A stretch of 9,803 nt of DNA from Syntrophomonadaceae bacterium (GCA_003561835.1 PWVN01000214.1:1-9803); one strand, 5' to 3'. Positions 1 to 7,400 are shown, counted from the first letter of the stretch. Notes: generated from the letters alone by a model not told the origin. A program made the numbers and translations.

Positions 1-93
1 CGGCGGATCCGGGAAAAGATTGAGGATGACCCCGCCTCCCCCGCCTACATATGCACCCGGAGAGGATTGGGCTACTATCTGAGGAGGCCCTGA
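1..93 (+). CDS. walR: Response regulator WalR (YycF), C-terminal end only
   Basis: The reading frame beginning at base 1 encodes 30 residues ending at TGA 91-93. They include REKIEDDPASPAYICTRRG and finish with LGYYLRRP. This is the last part of an OmpR/PhoB-type winged-helix DNA-binding domain: recognition-helix end, then the C-terminal hairpin ending G-x-G/L-Y-x-L. Identity as WalR rather than another OmpR-family regulator is inferred from the next genes, walK-yycH-yycI, which follow walR in Firmicutes. The receiver domain and most of the DNA-binding domain lie upstream of the window. The stop is 2 bp before the walK ATG, so the two genes are surely co-transcribed and probably translationally coupled. 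WalR controls cell-wall hydrolase and wall-metabolism genes. Confidence 0.9.
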   Translation, partial: RRIREKIEDDPASPAYICTRRGLGYYLRRP

Positions 94-95
94 TC

Positions 96-1853
96 ATGGT
101 AAAGAGCATGCACTGGAAGATTGTCCTGGTCTACTTCCTCTTGAGCCTCCTGACCATGCAGTTTTTCGGTGCCTATCTGATCCAGTCCCTGGAACGCTAT
201 TTTGTCAACAGCTACATGACCAATATGGAGGCCCAGGGCAACCTGTTGGCCAGCTTTTTGGAGCGGTACATGGTGGGGGAGCCCCTGGAGGAAGATATCT
301 CGGCCCTGATCCGGGAGTTTTCCGCCCAGTCCGGCACGGATATCATTGTCCTGGATGGCTATGGCCGGGTCGTCACCAGTTCCGGGGGGGAAGACCTGGT
401 CCGGGGCCGCCGCGTTCTCCAGGATGAGGTATCCCGGGCCCTGGCGGGCAGCAGGGGGGAGGCCATCCGCCTGATTCCGGACACGGAGATCCGGCAGAAA
501 TACCTGGCTCTGCCTGTAAAATCCGGTGATAACGTGGTGGGAGTGGTCTATTTCACCGGTTCCCTGGAGGGTATCGATGCCACCATAAACCAGGTGCAGC
601 TCATCTTCATGACGGGGACCGCCATTGCTCTCTTGATTACGGTGGTTCTGGGCTTTATCCTGGCCCGGACCATCACCCGGCCCATCCAGGAAGTAACCTC
701 CCGGGCCGCTCAGATGGCGGCGGGGGATTTCAACCGGCTCATCGAGGTTCGTTCCGAGGATGAAATCGGCCGGTTGGGGAACATGTTCAACCACCTGACC
801 CTGAAGCTGAAAGAAACCCTGGGGGAAATGTCAGCGGAGAAGAGCAAGGTGGAGTCCATCTTGAACTACATGACGGAAGGGGTGGTGGCTGTCAATGAAA
901 AGGGGGCCATCATCCATTTGAATCCCGCTGCCCGGGAGATGCTGGGAGATGACTTCCTGCGCATCTTTCCCCGGCAGCAGCTTTTGGGGCTGTTGAAGAG
1001 CGATGCCCAGGAGACCCGGGAAATCACCCTGGCCGGCCCCCCCAGCCGGGTCATCAAGGCACACCTGGCCCCCTTCCGGACGCCGGAAGGGGACCTGCGG
1101 GGGGTCCTGGCCGTCCTCCAGGACGTCACCAGGGAGGAGGAACTCAACCGGATTCAGCAGGAATTCGTGGCCAATGTCTCCCATGAATTGAAGACCCCCC
1201 TGACCACCGTTAAGAGCTACGTGGAGACGCTGCTGAACGGAGCCATGGAAGACCCGGGTATTTGCAGGAACTTCCTCAAGGTGGTGGAAGGGGAGACGGA
1301 GCGGATGGTACGCCTGGTCAAGGACCTGCTGGTATTGTCCCGGCTGGACTACCGGCAGCTTCCCTGGGAACTGCGGGAGGAAGACCTGGGAGAGTTGCTG
1401 CAGGAAACGGCCAGGGAGTTCGTTTTTCGCAACCCCCCCCCGGCGCCCCTTCTGCTCATCCGGGTTCAGGCCCTTTCCCCCCTGGTCTTTGACCGGGACA
1501 AGGTGAAGCAGGTCCTCATCAACATTCTGGGAAACGCCTACAAGTTTACCCCCGCCGGCGGTCAGATCACCCTGGCCGCCTGGGATGGGGAGGAGGGGGT
1601 TGTGGTCACTGTGGAAGACAGCGGCCCCGGCATACCTGCCGGTGATCTGCCCCGGGTTTTTGATCGGTTCTACCGGGTGGACAAGACCCGTTCCCGGAAG
1701 CTGGGCGGCACCGGTTTGGGCCTGTCCATCGCCCGCCAGCTGGTGGAGGCCCACGGGGGCAGGATCTGGTTGGAAAGCACCCTGGGCCAGGGGACCACGG
1801 TTGGTTTTACCCTGCCCCGGGAATCGGGAACGGAAAGGGATGAGGCCTTGTGA
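96..1853 (+). CDS. walK: Sensor histidine kinase WalK (YycG)
   Basis: This is a membrane histidine kinase of 585 aa, close to the usual WalK length of about 600. Start ATG 96 is chosen because GAGGAGG (81-87) lies 8 bp upstream and the protein then opens MVKSMHWKIVLVYFLL; an in-frame ATG at 51 lies inside walR. Order of parts: TM1 (about residues 8-27); an extracytoplasmic sensor domain of about 140 aa (PAS/Cache-like, VLDGYGRVVTSSGG); TM2 (about 169-192); HAMP (about 193-246); cytoplasmic PAS (about 260-350, GVVAVNEKGAIIHLNP); the H box FVANVSHELKTPLTT with phospho-accepting His363; and a HATPase_c domain with N box (Asn476, Asn480), G1 box DSGPGIP (Asp508), F box FDRFYRVD and G2 box GTGLGLS (538-544). 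All catalytic motifs are intact. It phosphorylates WalR in response to wall status and is modulated by YycH and YycI. A run of nine C (1433-1441) lies between the H and N boxes without breaking the frame. Confidence 0.95.
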   Translation: MVKSMHWKIVLVYFLLSLLTMQFFGAYLIQSLERYFVNSYMTNMEAQGNLLASFLERYMVGEPLEEDISALIREFSAQSGTDIIVLDGYGRVVTSSGGEDLVRGRRVLQDEVSRALAGSRGEAIRLIPDTEIRQKYLALPVKSGDNVVGVVYFTGSLEGIDATINQVQLIFMTGTAIALLITVVLGFILARTITRPIQEVTSRAAQMAAGDFNRLIEVRSEDEIGRLGNMFNHLTLKLKETLGEMSAEKSKVESILNYMTEGVVAVNEKGAIIHLNPAAREMLGDDFLRIFPRQQLLGLLKSDAQETREITLAGPPSRVIKAHLAPFRTPEGDLRGVLAVLQDVTREEELNRIQQEFVANVSHELKTPLTTVKSYVETLLNGAMEDPGICRNFLKVVEGETERMVRLVKDLLVLSRLDYRQLPWELREEDLGELLQETAREFVFRNPPPAPLLLIRVQALSPLVFDRDKVKQVLINILGNAYKFTPAGGQITLAAWDGEEGVVVTVEDSGPGIPAGDLPRVFDRFYRVDKTRSRKLGGTGLGLSIARQLVEAHGGRIWLESTLGQGTTVGFTLPRESGTERDEAL

Positions 1854-3217
1854 AGGAGAAGCTGAAAAGCCTGGTCCTGGGTTTGCTGGTCCTGGCCAGC
1901 TTGACCTTGAGTTACGCTCTGTGGTACGGCTCCCCCCCTTATGAATTCAGCAAGCCCATGGCCTCGGAACCCATCCATTTCAGCAGTTCCCGCTCCCTCC
2001 AGGCAATGATCACTCCGGACCGGGTGGTGTTTCACCGGGGCGAAGGCCTTTACCACGTTTTCACCCCCGGACAGGAGCTCTTCCAAGTCGGGGTAAATCT
2101 GTTTAAAAACTGCCTGGACGCATTGATCTTGATGAAACCTCTGGAAGTGATGGAGGCGGCAGGACCGGACGCCGGTGAGAATGAAAATGATGCGGAAGGG
2201 GAAGAAGAGGTCGGGGAACACCTGCCACCGGCGGGTATCCGGTTGGATTTCCCCTACCCCTACCCCCTGGAGGCCCCGGGGCAGCCTCCCGTGGATATCG
2301 CCCAGTTCTTCCTCTCCCTGGAGGGGGATGAAGCCTGGCTTAAAACACCTGGGGGGGACTACTATGCTTTGACCCTGGCAGGGGTCGGGAGGGATCTCCT
2401 GCTGCGTTTTGACAGGGCCGAAGGCCTGCCGACCTACCGGCTGGCCGATGAAGAGGATCTGCCTCCGGAGGCTGCGGCCGTCTTCACCCGGGAGGTCTAC
2501 CTCCCCGAGGGGGAGGTCGGCCTGCCGGTCCAGCGGTGGGAGCAGGAGCGCCTCGATGTGGACCGCCTTTTGAAGGTCTTCTTTATCGATATGTCCCTGG
2601 TGCGCCGCATCGACGAGAAGGACGGTGCCGTCATCTACACCGACGGGCAGAAGGGGGTTCGCATCTACCCGGCGGGGGCCGTGGAGTATACTGCCGCCGT
2701 CGCCAGGGAAGGGCTTCTTTCAGGGAGCCCGGCCCTGGCCATGGCAGGAGAGATCATCGCCCTCTACGGGGGCTGGACGGCCGGTCTCTACCTGTGGACA
2801 CCACCGGGCCCCGAGCCACCCGAGAGCCGGCAGCAGCTGCTCTTCACTCCTTATGCCGGCGGCAGACCCCTCATTTCTTCCGAGGGCGGGGTTTCCCTCT
2901 CCGTCTCCAGCCGGGGAGTGCAGTCTTATTTTCGCAATGTGATGCTCCCTGCCAACGAACCCCAGGGCGAACCCCAGGGCATGCTGCCCCTCATCTCCGC
3001 TCCGGAGGCTTTTGCGAAGGCGGTAGAGTATGCCCTCCAGGAAAGGGTGGGGATGGGTCCCCTGCGGATTCAGGGATTTTACCCCGGGTATTACCTGCGG
3101 GAGCCCCTGTCCGAACACAAACAGGCGGTTACAGCCTGGTTTCTGGAGCTGGAGGGCCTGGGCCTGGTGGTGATGAACGCTGCCAGCGGCCTGCCGGCAG
3201 CCGTGCTGCGCTTTTAA
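1850..3217 (+). CDS. yycH: Two-component system regulatory protein YycH (WalH)
   Basis: This 455-aa protein equals the usual YycH length. It starts at GTG 1850, overlapping the walK stop in a GTGA arrangement (stop TGA 1851-1853), so translation is coupled to walK. It has a short basic N-terminus (KEKLK), one membrane segment (residues about 8-24) ending in YALWYGSPPYE, then a large extracytoplasmic part. There is a low-complexity acidic stretch at about residues 107-124 (rich in Asp, Glu and Asn), probably an inter-domain linker. The C-terminal about 50 residues (from about 3065) resemble the C-terminus of the next gene product. In Bacillus, YycH and YycI form a complex with WalK at the membrane and restrain it; in Staphylococcus they activate it, so the sign of regulation here is unknown. 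Family assignment rests on length, topology and position more than on catalytic motifs, since the family has none. Confidence 0.88.
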   Translation: MKEKLKSLVLGLLVLASLTLSYALWYGSPPYEFSKPMASEPIHFSSSRSLQAMITPDRVVFHRGEGLYHVFTPGQELFQVGVNLFKNCLDALILMKPLEVMEAAGPDAGENENDAEGEEEVGEHLPPAGIRLDFPYPYPLEAPGQPPVDIAQFFLSLEGDEAWLKTPGGDYYALTLAGVGRDLLLRFDRAEGLPTYRLADEEDLPPEAAAVFTREVYLPEGEVGLPVQRWEQERLDVDRLLKVFFIDMSLVRRIDEKDGAVIYTDGQKGVRIYPAGAVEYTAAVAREGLLSGSPALAMAGEIIALYGGWTAGLYLWTPPGPEPPESRQQLLFTPYAGGRPLISSEGGVSLSVSSRGVQSYFRNVMLPANEPQGEPQGMLPLISAPEAFAKAVEYALQERVGMGPLRIQGFYPGYYLREPLSEHKQAVTAWFLELEGLGLVVMNAASGLPAAVLRF

Positions 3218-3231
3218 GGAGGGAAAGACCA

Positions 3232-4083
3232 ATGGATTTAACCCGGGCAAAAACCGCATTGATTTTGGCTTTCCTGGCCTTGAACCTTTACCTGGGGTAC
3301 CAGCTGTGGTACAGTACAGAAAACTATCTTTCCTACTTGACGGTAACCTCCGGGGAAGTGGAAGAAGTTTTGGGCCAGCTGGAAGAATACAACTATCACC
3401 TGAGTGTCCCTCTGCCCCGGCAGAGCTATACCATGAGCCTGCTTTCGGTGCAGGCCAGGGACCTGGACCACGAAGAGCTGGTGCAGGCCCTGTTCGCCGG
3501 CGGAGAACCTGCGGTTCAGGAGCAGGAGGGGGAGACTGTCTACACCGGCCAGGAGGGGACCCTGGTATTTCCCGGAAAGGGCCGGGCCCTGTACACCAGA
3601 GAAGGGCCGGCGGAGGACTCCCAACCCGAGGGCCAGGAACTGCAGAGCCGGGGGGAAGAGTTCCTGGAGGAAAAAGGGCTGCTGCTCCCCGGGGCCAACT
3701 TCGGGGGCCTTTACCCCGGGCCGGGAGACAGGATGAGGGCCCTCTATTTTCAGGCCTACGAAGGGTTTTCCCTCTACACTTCCTTCCTGGAGCTCCATTT
3801 CCAGGGAGACCAGGTGGCGGGTTTTGAAATCTACTGGCTTGAGCCCCTGGAATACAGCGGGGAAAGCCGTTATGTACTGCCTGCCACCCAGGCCCTCCGC
3901 CGCTTCCTGGAGTTGGCGGGCCCCGCCGCCGCCCCGGAGGAGATTACGGGGCTGTCTTTGGGGTACTTCAGCCGGGATTATGACGCCCAACGCTGGGATG
4001 TGGTCCCCGTCTGGCGGATCACCGGCGCCAGCGGCTGGGTGGTTTATATCAATGCCTTCAGCGGCGAGGAGGAAACCAGTTAA
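3232..4083 (+). CDS. yycI: Two-component system regulatory protein YycI (WalI)
   Basis: This 283-aa protein is close to the about 280 aa typical of YycI. ATG 3232 is preceded by AGGAGG (3217-3222) with 9 bp spacing; the frame stays open far upstream inside yycH, but that extension is yycH read out of frame. The N-terminus MDLTRAKTALILAFLALNLY is the characteristic YycI opening: a basic R-x-K-T before a single membrane helix (about residues 9-26). The helix exits as GYQLWYSTENY, echoing YycH. The remainder is extracytoplasmic. The C-terminal segment (about residues 237-280: ITGLSLGYFSRD, then PVWRITG, then VVYINAFSGE) has the same layout as the YycH C-terminus. It partners YycH in controlling WalK. 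It is followed by an AT-rich gap of 116 bp rather than by yycJ. Confidence 0.88.
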   Translation: MDLTRAKTALILAFLALNLYLGYQLWYSTENYLSYLTVTSGEVEEVLGQLEEYNYHLSVPLPRQSYTMSLLSVQARDLDHEELVQALFAGGEPAVQEQEGETVYTGQEGTLVFPGKGRALYTREGPAEDSQPEGQELQSRGEEFLEEKGLLLPGANFGGLYPGPGDRMRALYFQAYEGFSLYTSFLELHFQGDQVAGFEIYWLEPLEYSGESRYVLPATQALRRFLELAGPAAAPEEITGLSLGYFSRDYDAQRWDVVPVWRITGASGWVVYINAFSGEEETS

Positions 4084-4110
4084 AAATTTTGCCCCAAACC
4101 GTAAAATTTT
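4083..4110. repeat. Two AAAATTTT tracts 20 bp apart
   Basis: The self-complementary octamer AAAATTTT occurs at 4083-4090 (its first base is the last base of the yycI stop) and again at 4103-4110, exactly 20 bp apart, about two helical turns. Phased A-tracts bend DNA. The two copies could also pair as an all-A:T stem with a 12-nt loop, but no T run follows, so this is not a convincing terminator. Function is unknown. Confidence 0.45.
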
Positions 4111-4118
4111 CTTAACAT
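4089..4118 (+). promoter_or_regulatory. Weak sigma-A-like promoter candidate upstream of murA
   Basis: TTGCCC (4089-4094) and TAACAT (4113-4118) each match four of six consensus bases for the -35 and -10 boxes, with an 18-bp spacer. The match is poor and the surrounding DNA is AT-rich, so chance is quite possible. If real, it would give murA transcription independent of walRK. Confidence 0.25.
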
Positions 4119-4143
4119 AAAAGGATATTTAGTTCCCCTTAGC

Positions 4144-4171
4144 GAATGTACCTTTTGCAGTAAACATAATA
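4144..4171 (+). promoter_or_regulatory. Possible sigma-G-like promoter elements upstream of murA
   Basis: GAATG (4144-4148) and CATAATA (4165-4171) fit the published forespore sigma-G patterns GHATR and a -10 of CATWHTA type. The spacer is 16 bp, one or two bases shorter than usual. The deduced transcript start would lie close to the Shine-Dalgarno sequence at 4183-4188, leaving a short leader. This is a pattern match only. Confidence 0.15.
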
Positions 4172-4199
4172 TCGACCCACAAAGGAGGACTAATCCACG

Positions 4200-5492
4200 T
4201 TGGAAAAACTCATCGTCCGGGGGCCGGCCAGGCTCAGGGGAGAGATTTGCATCAACGGCGCCAAAAATTCTGCCCTGCCTATCATACCCGCCGCGGTGCT
4301 GGCGGATTCCCCCATAACCCTGGAGAACATTCCCCGAATCGCAGACATAAAAATGCAGATTAAAATTATAGAATCCCTGGGAGCCCGGGTGGCCTGGACG
4401 GGGGACAACAGCATTCAGATCGATCCCTCGGGCATCAAGCCCGTAACCCCTCCCTACGAACTGGTGAAAAAACTCCGGGCCTCCTACTACTTGATGGGGA
4501 TCATGCTGGCCCGCTTCGGCCGGGGCAAGGTACCGGTGCCCGGCGGCTGCGATTTGGGCCCCCGTCCCATCGACCAGCACATCAAAGGCCTCTCCAGCCT
4601 GGGGGCCGACATCCGGCAAAATCACGGCGTGGTGGAAATGCGGGCCAAACTGGCAGGGAACAAAGTGTACCTGGATGTGGTCAGCGTCGGGGCCACCATC
4701 AATATCATGCTGGCGGCCGCCCTGGCCCCGGGACGGACCGTTATCGAAAACTGCGCCAAGGAACCGGAGATTGTTGACTTGGCCAGCTTCCTCAATGCCA
4801 TGGGCGGCCAGGTCCGGGGGGCAGGGACGGATGTGATCAAAATCGACGGGGTAAAATCCCTCCATGGGACCTCCTACAGCATCATCCCCGACCGCATCGA
4901 AACGGGGACCTATATGCTGGCGGCGGCGGCTACCGGGGGGAGGATCCTGCTTAAAAATGTCATCCCCAAGCACATGGACCCGGTCATTGCCAAGCTGCGG
5001 GAGGTTGGTGTCCTGGTGGAAGTGGGGGAGGACAACCTCTCCGTAGAGTGCAACGGGGATTCGTTAAAATCCGTGGATGTCAAGACCTTCCCATATCCCG
5101 GCTATCCCACGGACCTTCAGTCCATGATGACGGTTCTCCTGACCCAGACCCGGGGTACGGGGATCATCACGGAGAATATCTTCGAGGCCCGGTTTCGCCA
5201 TGTGGGCGAGCTGAAGCGGATGGGGGCGGACATAAAGGTGGAAGGACGCAGTGCCATTATCCGGGGCGGCTTGCCCCTGACGGCCTGTCCCATCAAGGCC
5301 ACGGACCTGCGGGCGGGGGCCGCCTGCGCGGTAGCCGGCCTGGTGGCCGACGGGGTAACGGAGGTATCCGGTGTGGAGCACATCGACCGGGGTTACGACG
5401 GTTTTGAAGACCGGCTGCGGAGCCTGGGCGCCGATATTTTCCGCATCCCCGACAGCCAGAAGATTTACGCTGTTCCCGGCAAGGGGGCCTGA
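4200..5492 (+). CDS. murA: UDP-N-acetylglucosamine 1-carboxyvinyltransferase MurA
   Basis: MurA transfers enolpyruvate from phosphoenolpyruvate to UDP-GlcNAc, the first committed step of peptidoglycan synthesis, in the cytoplasm. The 430-aa protein opens MEKLIVRGPARLRGEICING and has the full family length. Start is TTG 4200, with AGGAGG (4183-4188) 11 bp upstream; the deduced N-terminus aligns without trimming, since Lys22-Asn23 (GAKNSALP), Asp305 (YPTDLQ) and Arg397 (HIDRGYDG) fall at the same numbers as in the E. coli enzyme. The mobile active-site loop reads KVPVPGGCDLGPRPIDQHIKG with nucleophilic Cys117, equivalent to E. coli Cys115. Because Cys is present, the enzyme is predicted to be fosfomycin-sensitive. 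Firmicutes often carry two MurA paralogs; which one this is cannot be decided here. A terminator-like hairpin follows. The weak start codon may limit expression. Confidence 0.95.
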   Translation: MEKLIVRGPARLRGEICINGAKNSALPIIPAAVLADSPITLENIPRIADIKMQIKIIESLGARVAWTGDNSIQIDPSGIKPVTPPYELVKKLRASYYLMGIMLARFGRGKVPVPGGCDLGPRPIDQHIKGLSSLGADIRQNHGVVEMRAKLAGNKVYLDVVSVGATINIMLAAALAPGRTVIENCAKEPEIVDLASFLNAMGGQVRGAGTDVIKIDGVKSLHGTSYSIIPDRIETGTYMLAAAATGGRILLKNVIPKHMDPVIAKLREVGVLVEVGEDNLSVECNGDSLKSVDVKTFPYPGYPTDLQSMMTVLLTQTRGTGIITENIFEARFRHVGELKRMGADIKVEGRSAIIRGGLPLTACPIKATDLRAGAACAVAGLVADGVTEVSGVEHIDRGYDGFEDRLRSLGADIFRIPDSQKIYAVPGKGA

Positions 5493-5521
5493 GAAGGCCT
5501 CTACAGCCCATAACGTCTGCA

Positions 5522-5550
5522 AGTCCGGGCCCAAAGAGCCCGGGCTTTCT
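5522..5550 (+). terminator. Intrinsic terminator-like hairpin after murA
   Basis: The arm AGTCCGGGC (5522-5530) pairs with GCCCGGGCT (5538-5546) over 9 bp including one G-T wobble, around the 7-nt loop CCAAAGA. It is followed by TTTCT. The stem is strong but the T run is short and interrupted, so termination may be partial. It sits 30 bp after murA and 21 bp before the next Shine-Dalgarno site. Confidence 0.65.
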
Positions 5551-5567
5551 CCTATTCCACGCCATAA

Positions 5568-5573
5568 AGGAGG
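5568..5573 (+). promoter_or_regulatory. Ribosome binding site that decides the phosphatase start
   Basis: AGGAGG (5568-5573) is only 2 bp from an in-frame GTG (5576) but 11 bp from ATG 5585. The same 11-bp spacing is seen at murA. ATG 5585 is therefore preferred. Confidence 0.7.
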
Positions 5574-5584
5574 TTGTGCCAGGG

Positions 5585-6187
5585 ATGCTGCTGCTGCTGG
5601 CCCGTCACGGCGAGACGGAGGGAAACCGGGATAAACGTTTTCAGGGGCACATGGATTTTCCCCTAACCCCCCGGGGCTGCATCCAGGCAAAAAGCCTCAG
5701 GCCCCCGCTGGCAGGGTTCAACCTTCAGTCCGCCTTCACCAGCGACCTGCGGCGGGCCCGGGAGACAGCCCGACTGGCGGCCCCTTCCTTACCCCTGCAT
5801 ATTCACCCCCTCTTTCGCGAGTACTCCTTCGGGGTCCTGGAAGGCCTCACCCTGCCGGAGGTCCGGGCCCGGTATCCCGGCCTGGGCCGGTTACATCACC
5901 GGGGATACCCGGACCAGCCCCCCCCCGGCGCCGAGGAGATTGCCTGCTTTGCCCGGCGTCTCAAAGTTTGCCGGGACTACTTTGCCGGCTTTTCCCGGGA
6001 GGCCCGCTGCCTGCTGGTGGGCCACGGCCGCTTTCTCAATGCCTTCCTCACCCTCCTCATCGCCGGGCAGGAGGCCCCCCCCTACCGGTTCCCCATCGCC
6101 AATGCTGCCCTATCAGCCCTGGAATTTAAACGAGGTCGGACGGAACTCCTTTTTTTTAACGATATCTGCCACCTGGAAAACTCCTGA
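5585..6187 (+). CDS. Histidine phosphatase family protein (phosphoglycerate mutase-like)
   Basis: This 200-aa protein belongs to branch 1 of the histidine phosphatase superfamily. The start MLLLLARHGETEGN carries the RHG motif with catalytic His8. Supporting residues follow in the usual order: TSDLRRARETA (phosphate-pocket Arg), EYSFGVLEG with the likely acid Glu79, and LLVGHGRFLNAF with the second His147. It should remove phosphate through a phosphohistidine intermediate. The substrate cannot be read from sequence; relatives include cobalamin-pathway alpha-ribazole phosphatase and broad phosphatases. No cobalamin genes lie nearby, so I leave the substrate open. It sits between the murA terminator-like hairpin and the htrA promoter candidate, so it may depend on murA read-through. 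Nine-C (5918-5926), eight-C (6075-6082) and eight-T (6150-6157) runs occur in the gene; the frame is intact. Confidence 0.85.
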   Translation: MLLLLARHGETEGNRDKRFQGHMDFPLTPRGCIQAKSLRPPLAGFNLQSAFTSDLRRARETARLAAPSLPLHIHPLFREYSFGVLEGLTLPEVRARYPGLGRLHHRGYPDQPPPGAEEIACFARRLKVCRDYFAGFSREARCLLVGHGRFLNAFLTLLIAGQEAPPYRFPIANAALSALEFKRGRTELLFFNDICHLENS

Positions 6188-6202
6188 GGTTTCCTTTATA
6201 AT
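6174..6202 (+). promoter_or_regulatory. Sigma-A-type promoter for htrA
   Basis: A perfect -10 box TATAAT (6197-6202) lies 17 bp downstream of TGGAAA (6174-6179, four of six matches to TTGACA). The expected transcript start is near 6209, giving a leader of about 27 nt before htrA. The -35 box lies inside the last codons of the histidine phosphatase gene. Exact -10 and ideal spacing make this the best promoter in the window. Confidence 0.7.
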
Positions 6203-6235
6203 AAGGGATGGAAGACGCAGAAGGGAGAGAGAGAG

Positions 6236-7381
6236 ATGACATTTCACAACGACTCCTTCCGGCCGGGATGGGGCTGCGGAGGCCTGTTCCTGGTTCTTGT
6301 GGGAGCTGTCCTGGGGACGGTTTTGACCTTGACGGCCGTTTTTTACGCCGGCTTTCCCGCCCCTCCCCCCGCCAGGGACCCCGTGGAGGACCAGGTCCCC
6401 GACCCGCCGGAACCCCCCGGGGAACTCATCCTGCCCGAGCACCAGAACACGGCGGTGGTGCGGGCGGCCCAGGCCGTAACCCCCACGGTGGTGGGGGTGT
6501 CCAACCGGCAGCAGGTGTACCAGTGGTACCGGGGCAGCAGCGAGCTGCGGGAAGTCGGGACAGGTTCCGGGGTCATCATCCAGGGCGGCGGCCTGATTGT
6601 CACCAATTACCACGTTATTGACGGGGCCTCCGAAGTGGTGGTCATCTTCCCCGACGGGACGGAGGAGCAGGCCCGGATCGTGGGCGCCGATCCCGCCACG
6701 GACCTGGCTGTCCTCAAAGTGGAGCGGGAAGGGCTGACGGCGGCCGTCTTCGGCGATTCCGACTCCCTTAAGGTGGGAGAACTGGCCATTGCCATCGGGA
6801 ATCCCCTGGGACTGGCCTTTCAACAATCCGTCACACTGGGGGTCATCAGCGCCACGGAGCGCTTTATCGAGGCCTCCGAGTACCGCTTCGCCTTTATCCA
6901 GACGGATGCCGCCATCAATCGCGGCAACAGCGGCGGCGCCCTGGTGAACCTCAAGGGAGAGGTGGTGGGGATCAACGCGGCAAAAATCAGCATGGTGGGT
7001 TTTGAAGGGATGGGCTTTGCCATCCCCAGCAATATGGCCAAGGGTATCATCGACGAACTCATCGATCACGGCCGGGTCATCCGACCCTGGATGGGGGTGG
7101 AAATCCAGGAGGTGACCCCCCAGATGGCGGAAGAATGGGGCCTCCCCGTCGCTTTTGGCGTCCTGGTGGCCCGGGTGGTGCCGGGCAGCCCCGCTTCCCG
7201 GGGCGGCCTGCGGGAAGGGGATGTCATCATCCAGGTGGGCAACAGCCCGGTGGAGAACTTCGAGAGCCTGCGCGGCGCCCTCTTTCAGCACAGGCCCGGG
7301 GATCTGGTGGGGGTAAAAGTCCTGCGGGAGGGTTCGGAACTGGACCTGTCCGTTACCCTGGGCGAGATGCCCCAGCAATAG
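6236..7381 (+). CDS. htrA: HtrA/DegP-family membrane-anchored serine protease with PDZ domain
   Basis: This 381-aa protein is a trypsin-like HtrA protease acting outside the cytoplasmic membrane in protein quality control. ATG 6236 has GGGAG (6223-6227) 8 bp upstream. The N-terminus is cytoplasmic, followed by one membrane helix (about residues 16-38) and a Pro-rich linker (about 40-65). The protease domain (about 70-275) shows the complete triad: His126 in TNYHVI, Asp156 in ATDLAVLKV and Ser232 in RGNSGGAL. One PDZ domain (about 285-378) starts at WMGVEIQEVTP and includes GSPASRGGLREGDVIIQVG. One TM plus one PDZ matches Firmicutes HtrA/YyxA. In Bacillus an htrA paralog (yyxA) lies just downstream of the walRK-yycHIJ genes, so the placement is conserved. 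It has its own promoter candidate. The gene stops at TAG 7379-7381, 30 bp before the next start. Confidence 0.95.
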   Translation: MTFHNDSFRPGWGCGGLFLVLVGAVLGTVLTLTAVFYAGFPAPPPARDPVEDQVPDPPEPPGELILPEHQNTAVVRAAQAVTPTVVGVSNRQQVYQWYRGSSELREVGTGSGVIIQGGGLIVTNYHVIDGASEVVVIFPDGTEEQARIVGADPATDLAVLKVEREGLTAAVFGDSDSLKVGELAIAIGNPLGLAFQQSVTLGVISATERFIEASEYRFAFIQTDAAINRGNSGGALVNLKGEVVGINAAKISMVGFEGMGFAIPSNMAKGIIDELIDHGRVIRPWMGVEIQEVTPQMAEEWGLPVAFGVLVARVVPGSPASRGGLREGDVIIQVGNSPVENFESLRGALFQHRPGDLVGVKVLREGSELDLSVTLGEMPQQ

Positions 7382-7400
7382 ATGGAGTCCCCGGTACAGA

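Noticed and set aside
51..95. Upstream ATG for walK at 51
   Set aside because: It would overlap the end of walR and add 15 residues without a ribosome binding site; ATG 96 has GAGGAGG 8 bp upstream.
75..1754. Two long minus-strand open frames opposite walK
   Set aside because: They are compositional shadows of walK with no motif and no ribosome binding site of note.
2536..3231. Large N-terminal extension of yycI
   Set aside because: This stretch is yycH read in another frame; ATG 3232 has an ideal Shine-Dalgarno site and a typical YycI membrane N-terminus.
6226..6236. GAGAGAGAGA run before htrA as a functional microsatellite
   Set aside because: It is short and simply extends the purine-rich ribosome binding region; nothing indicates variable length.
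6113..7378. 421-codon open frame on the minus strand opposite htrA
   Set aside because: It lies opposite a protease gene with a complete catalytic triad. The translation is low-complexity (rich in His, Gly, Pro, Asp, Gln) with no recognisable domain, as expected for the antisense frame of GC-rich codons.
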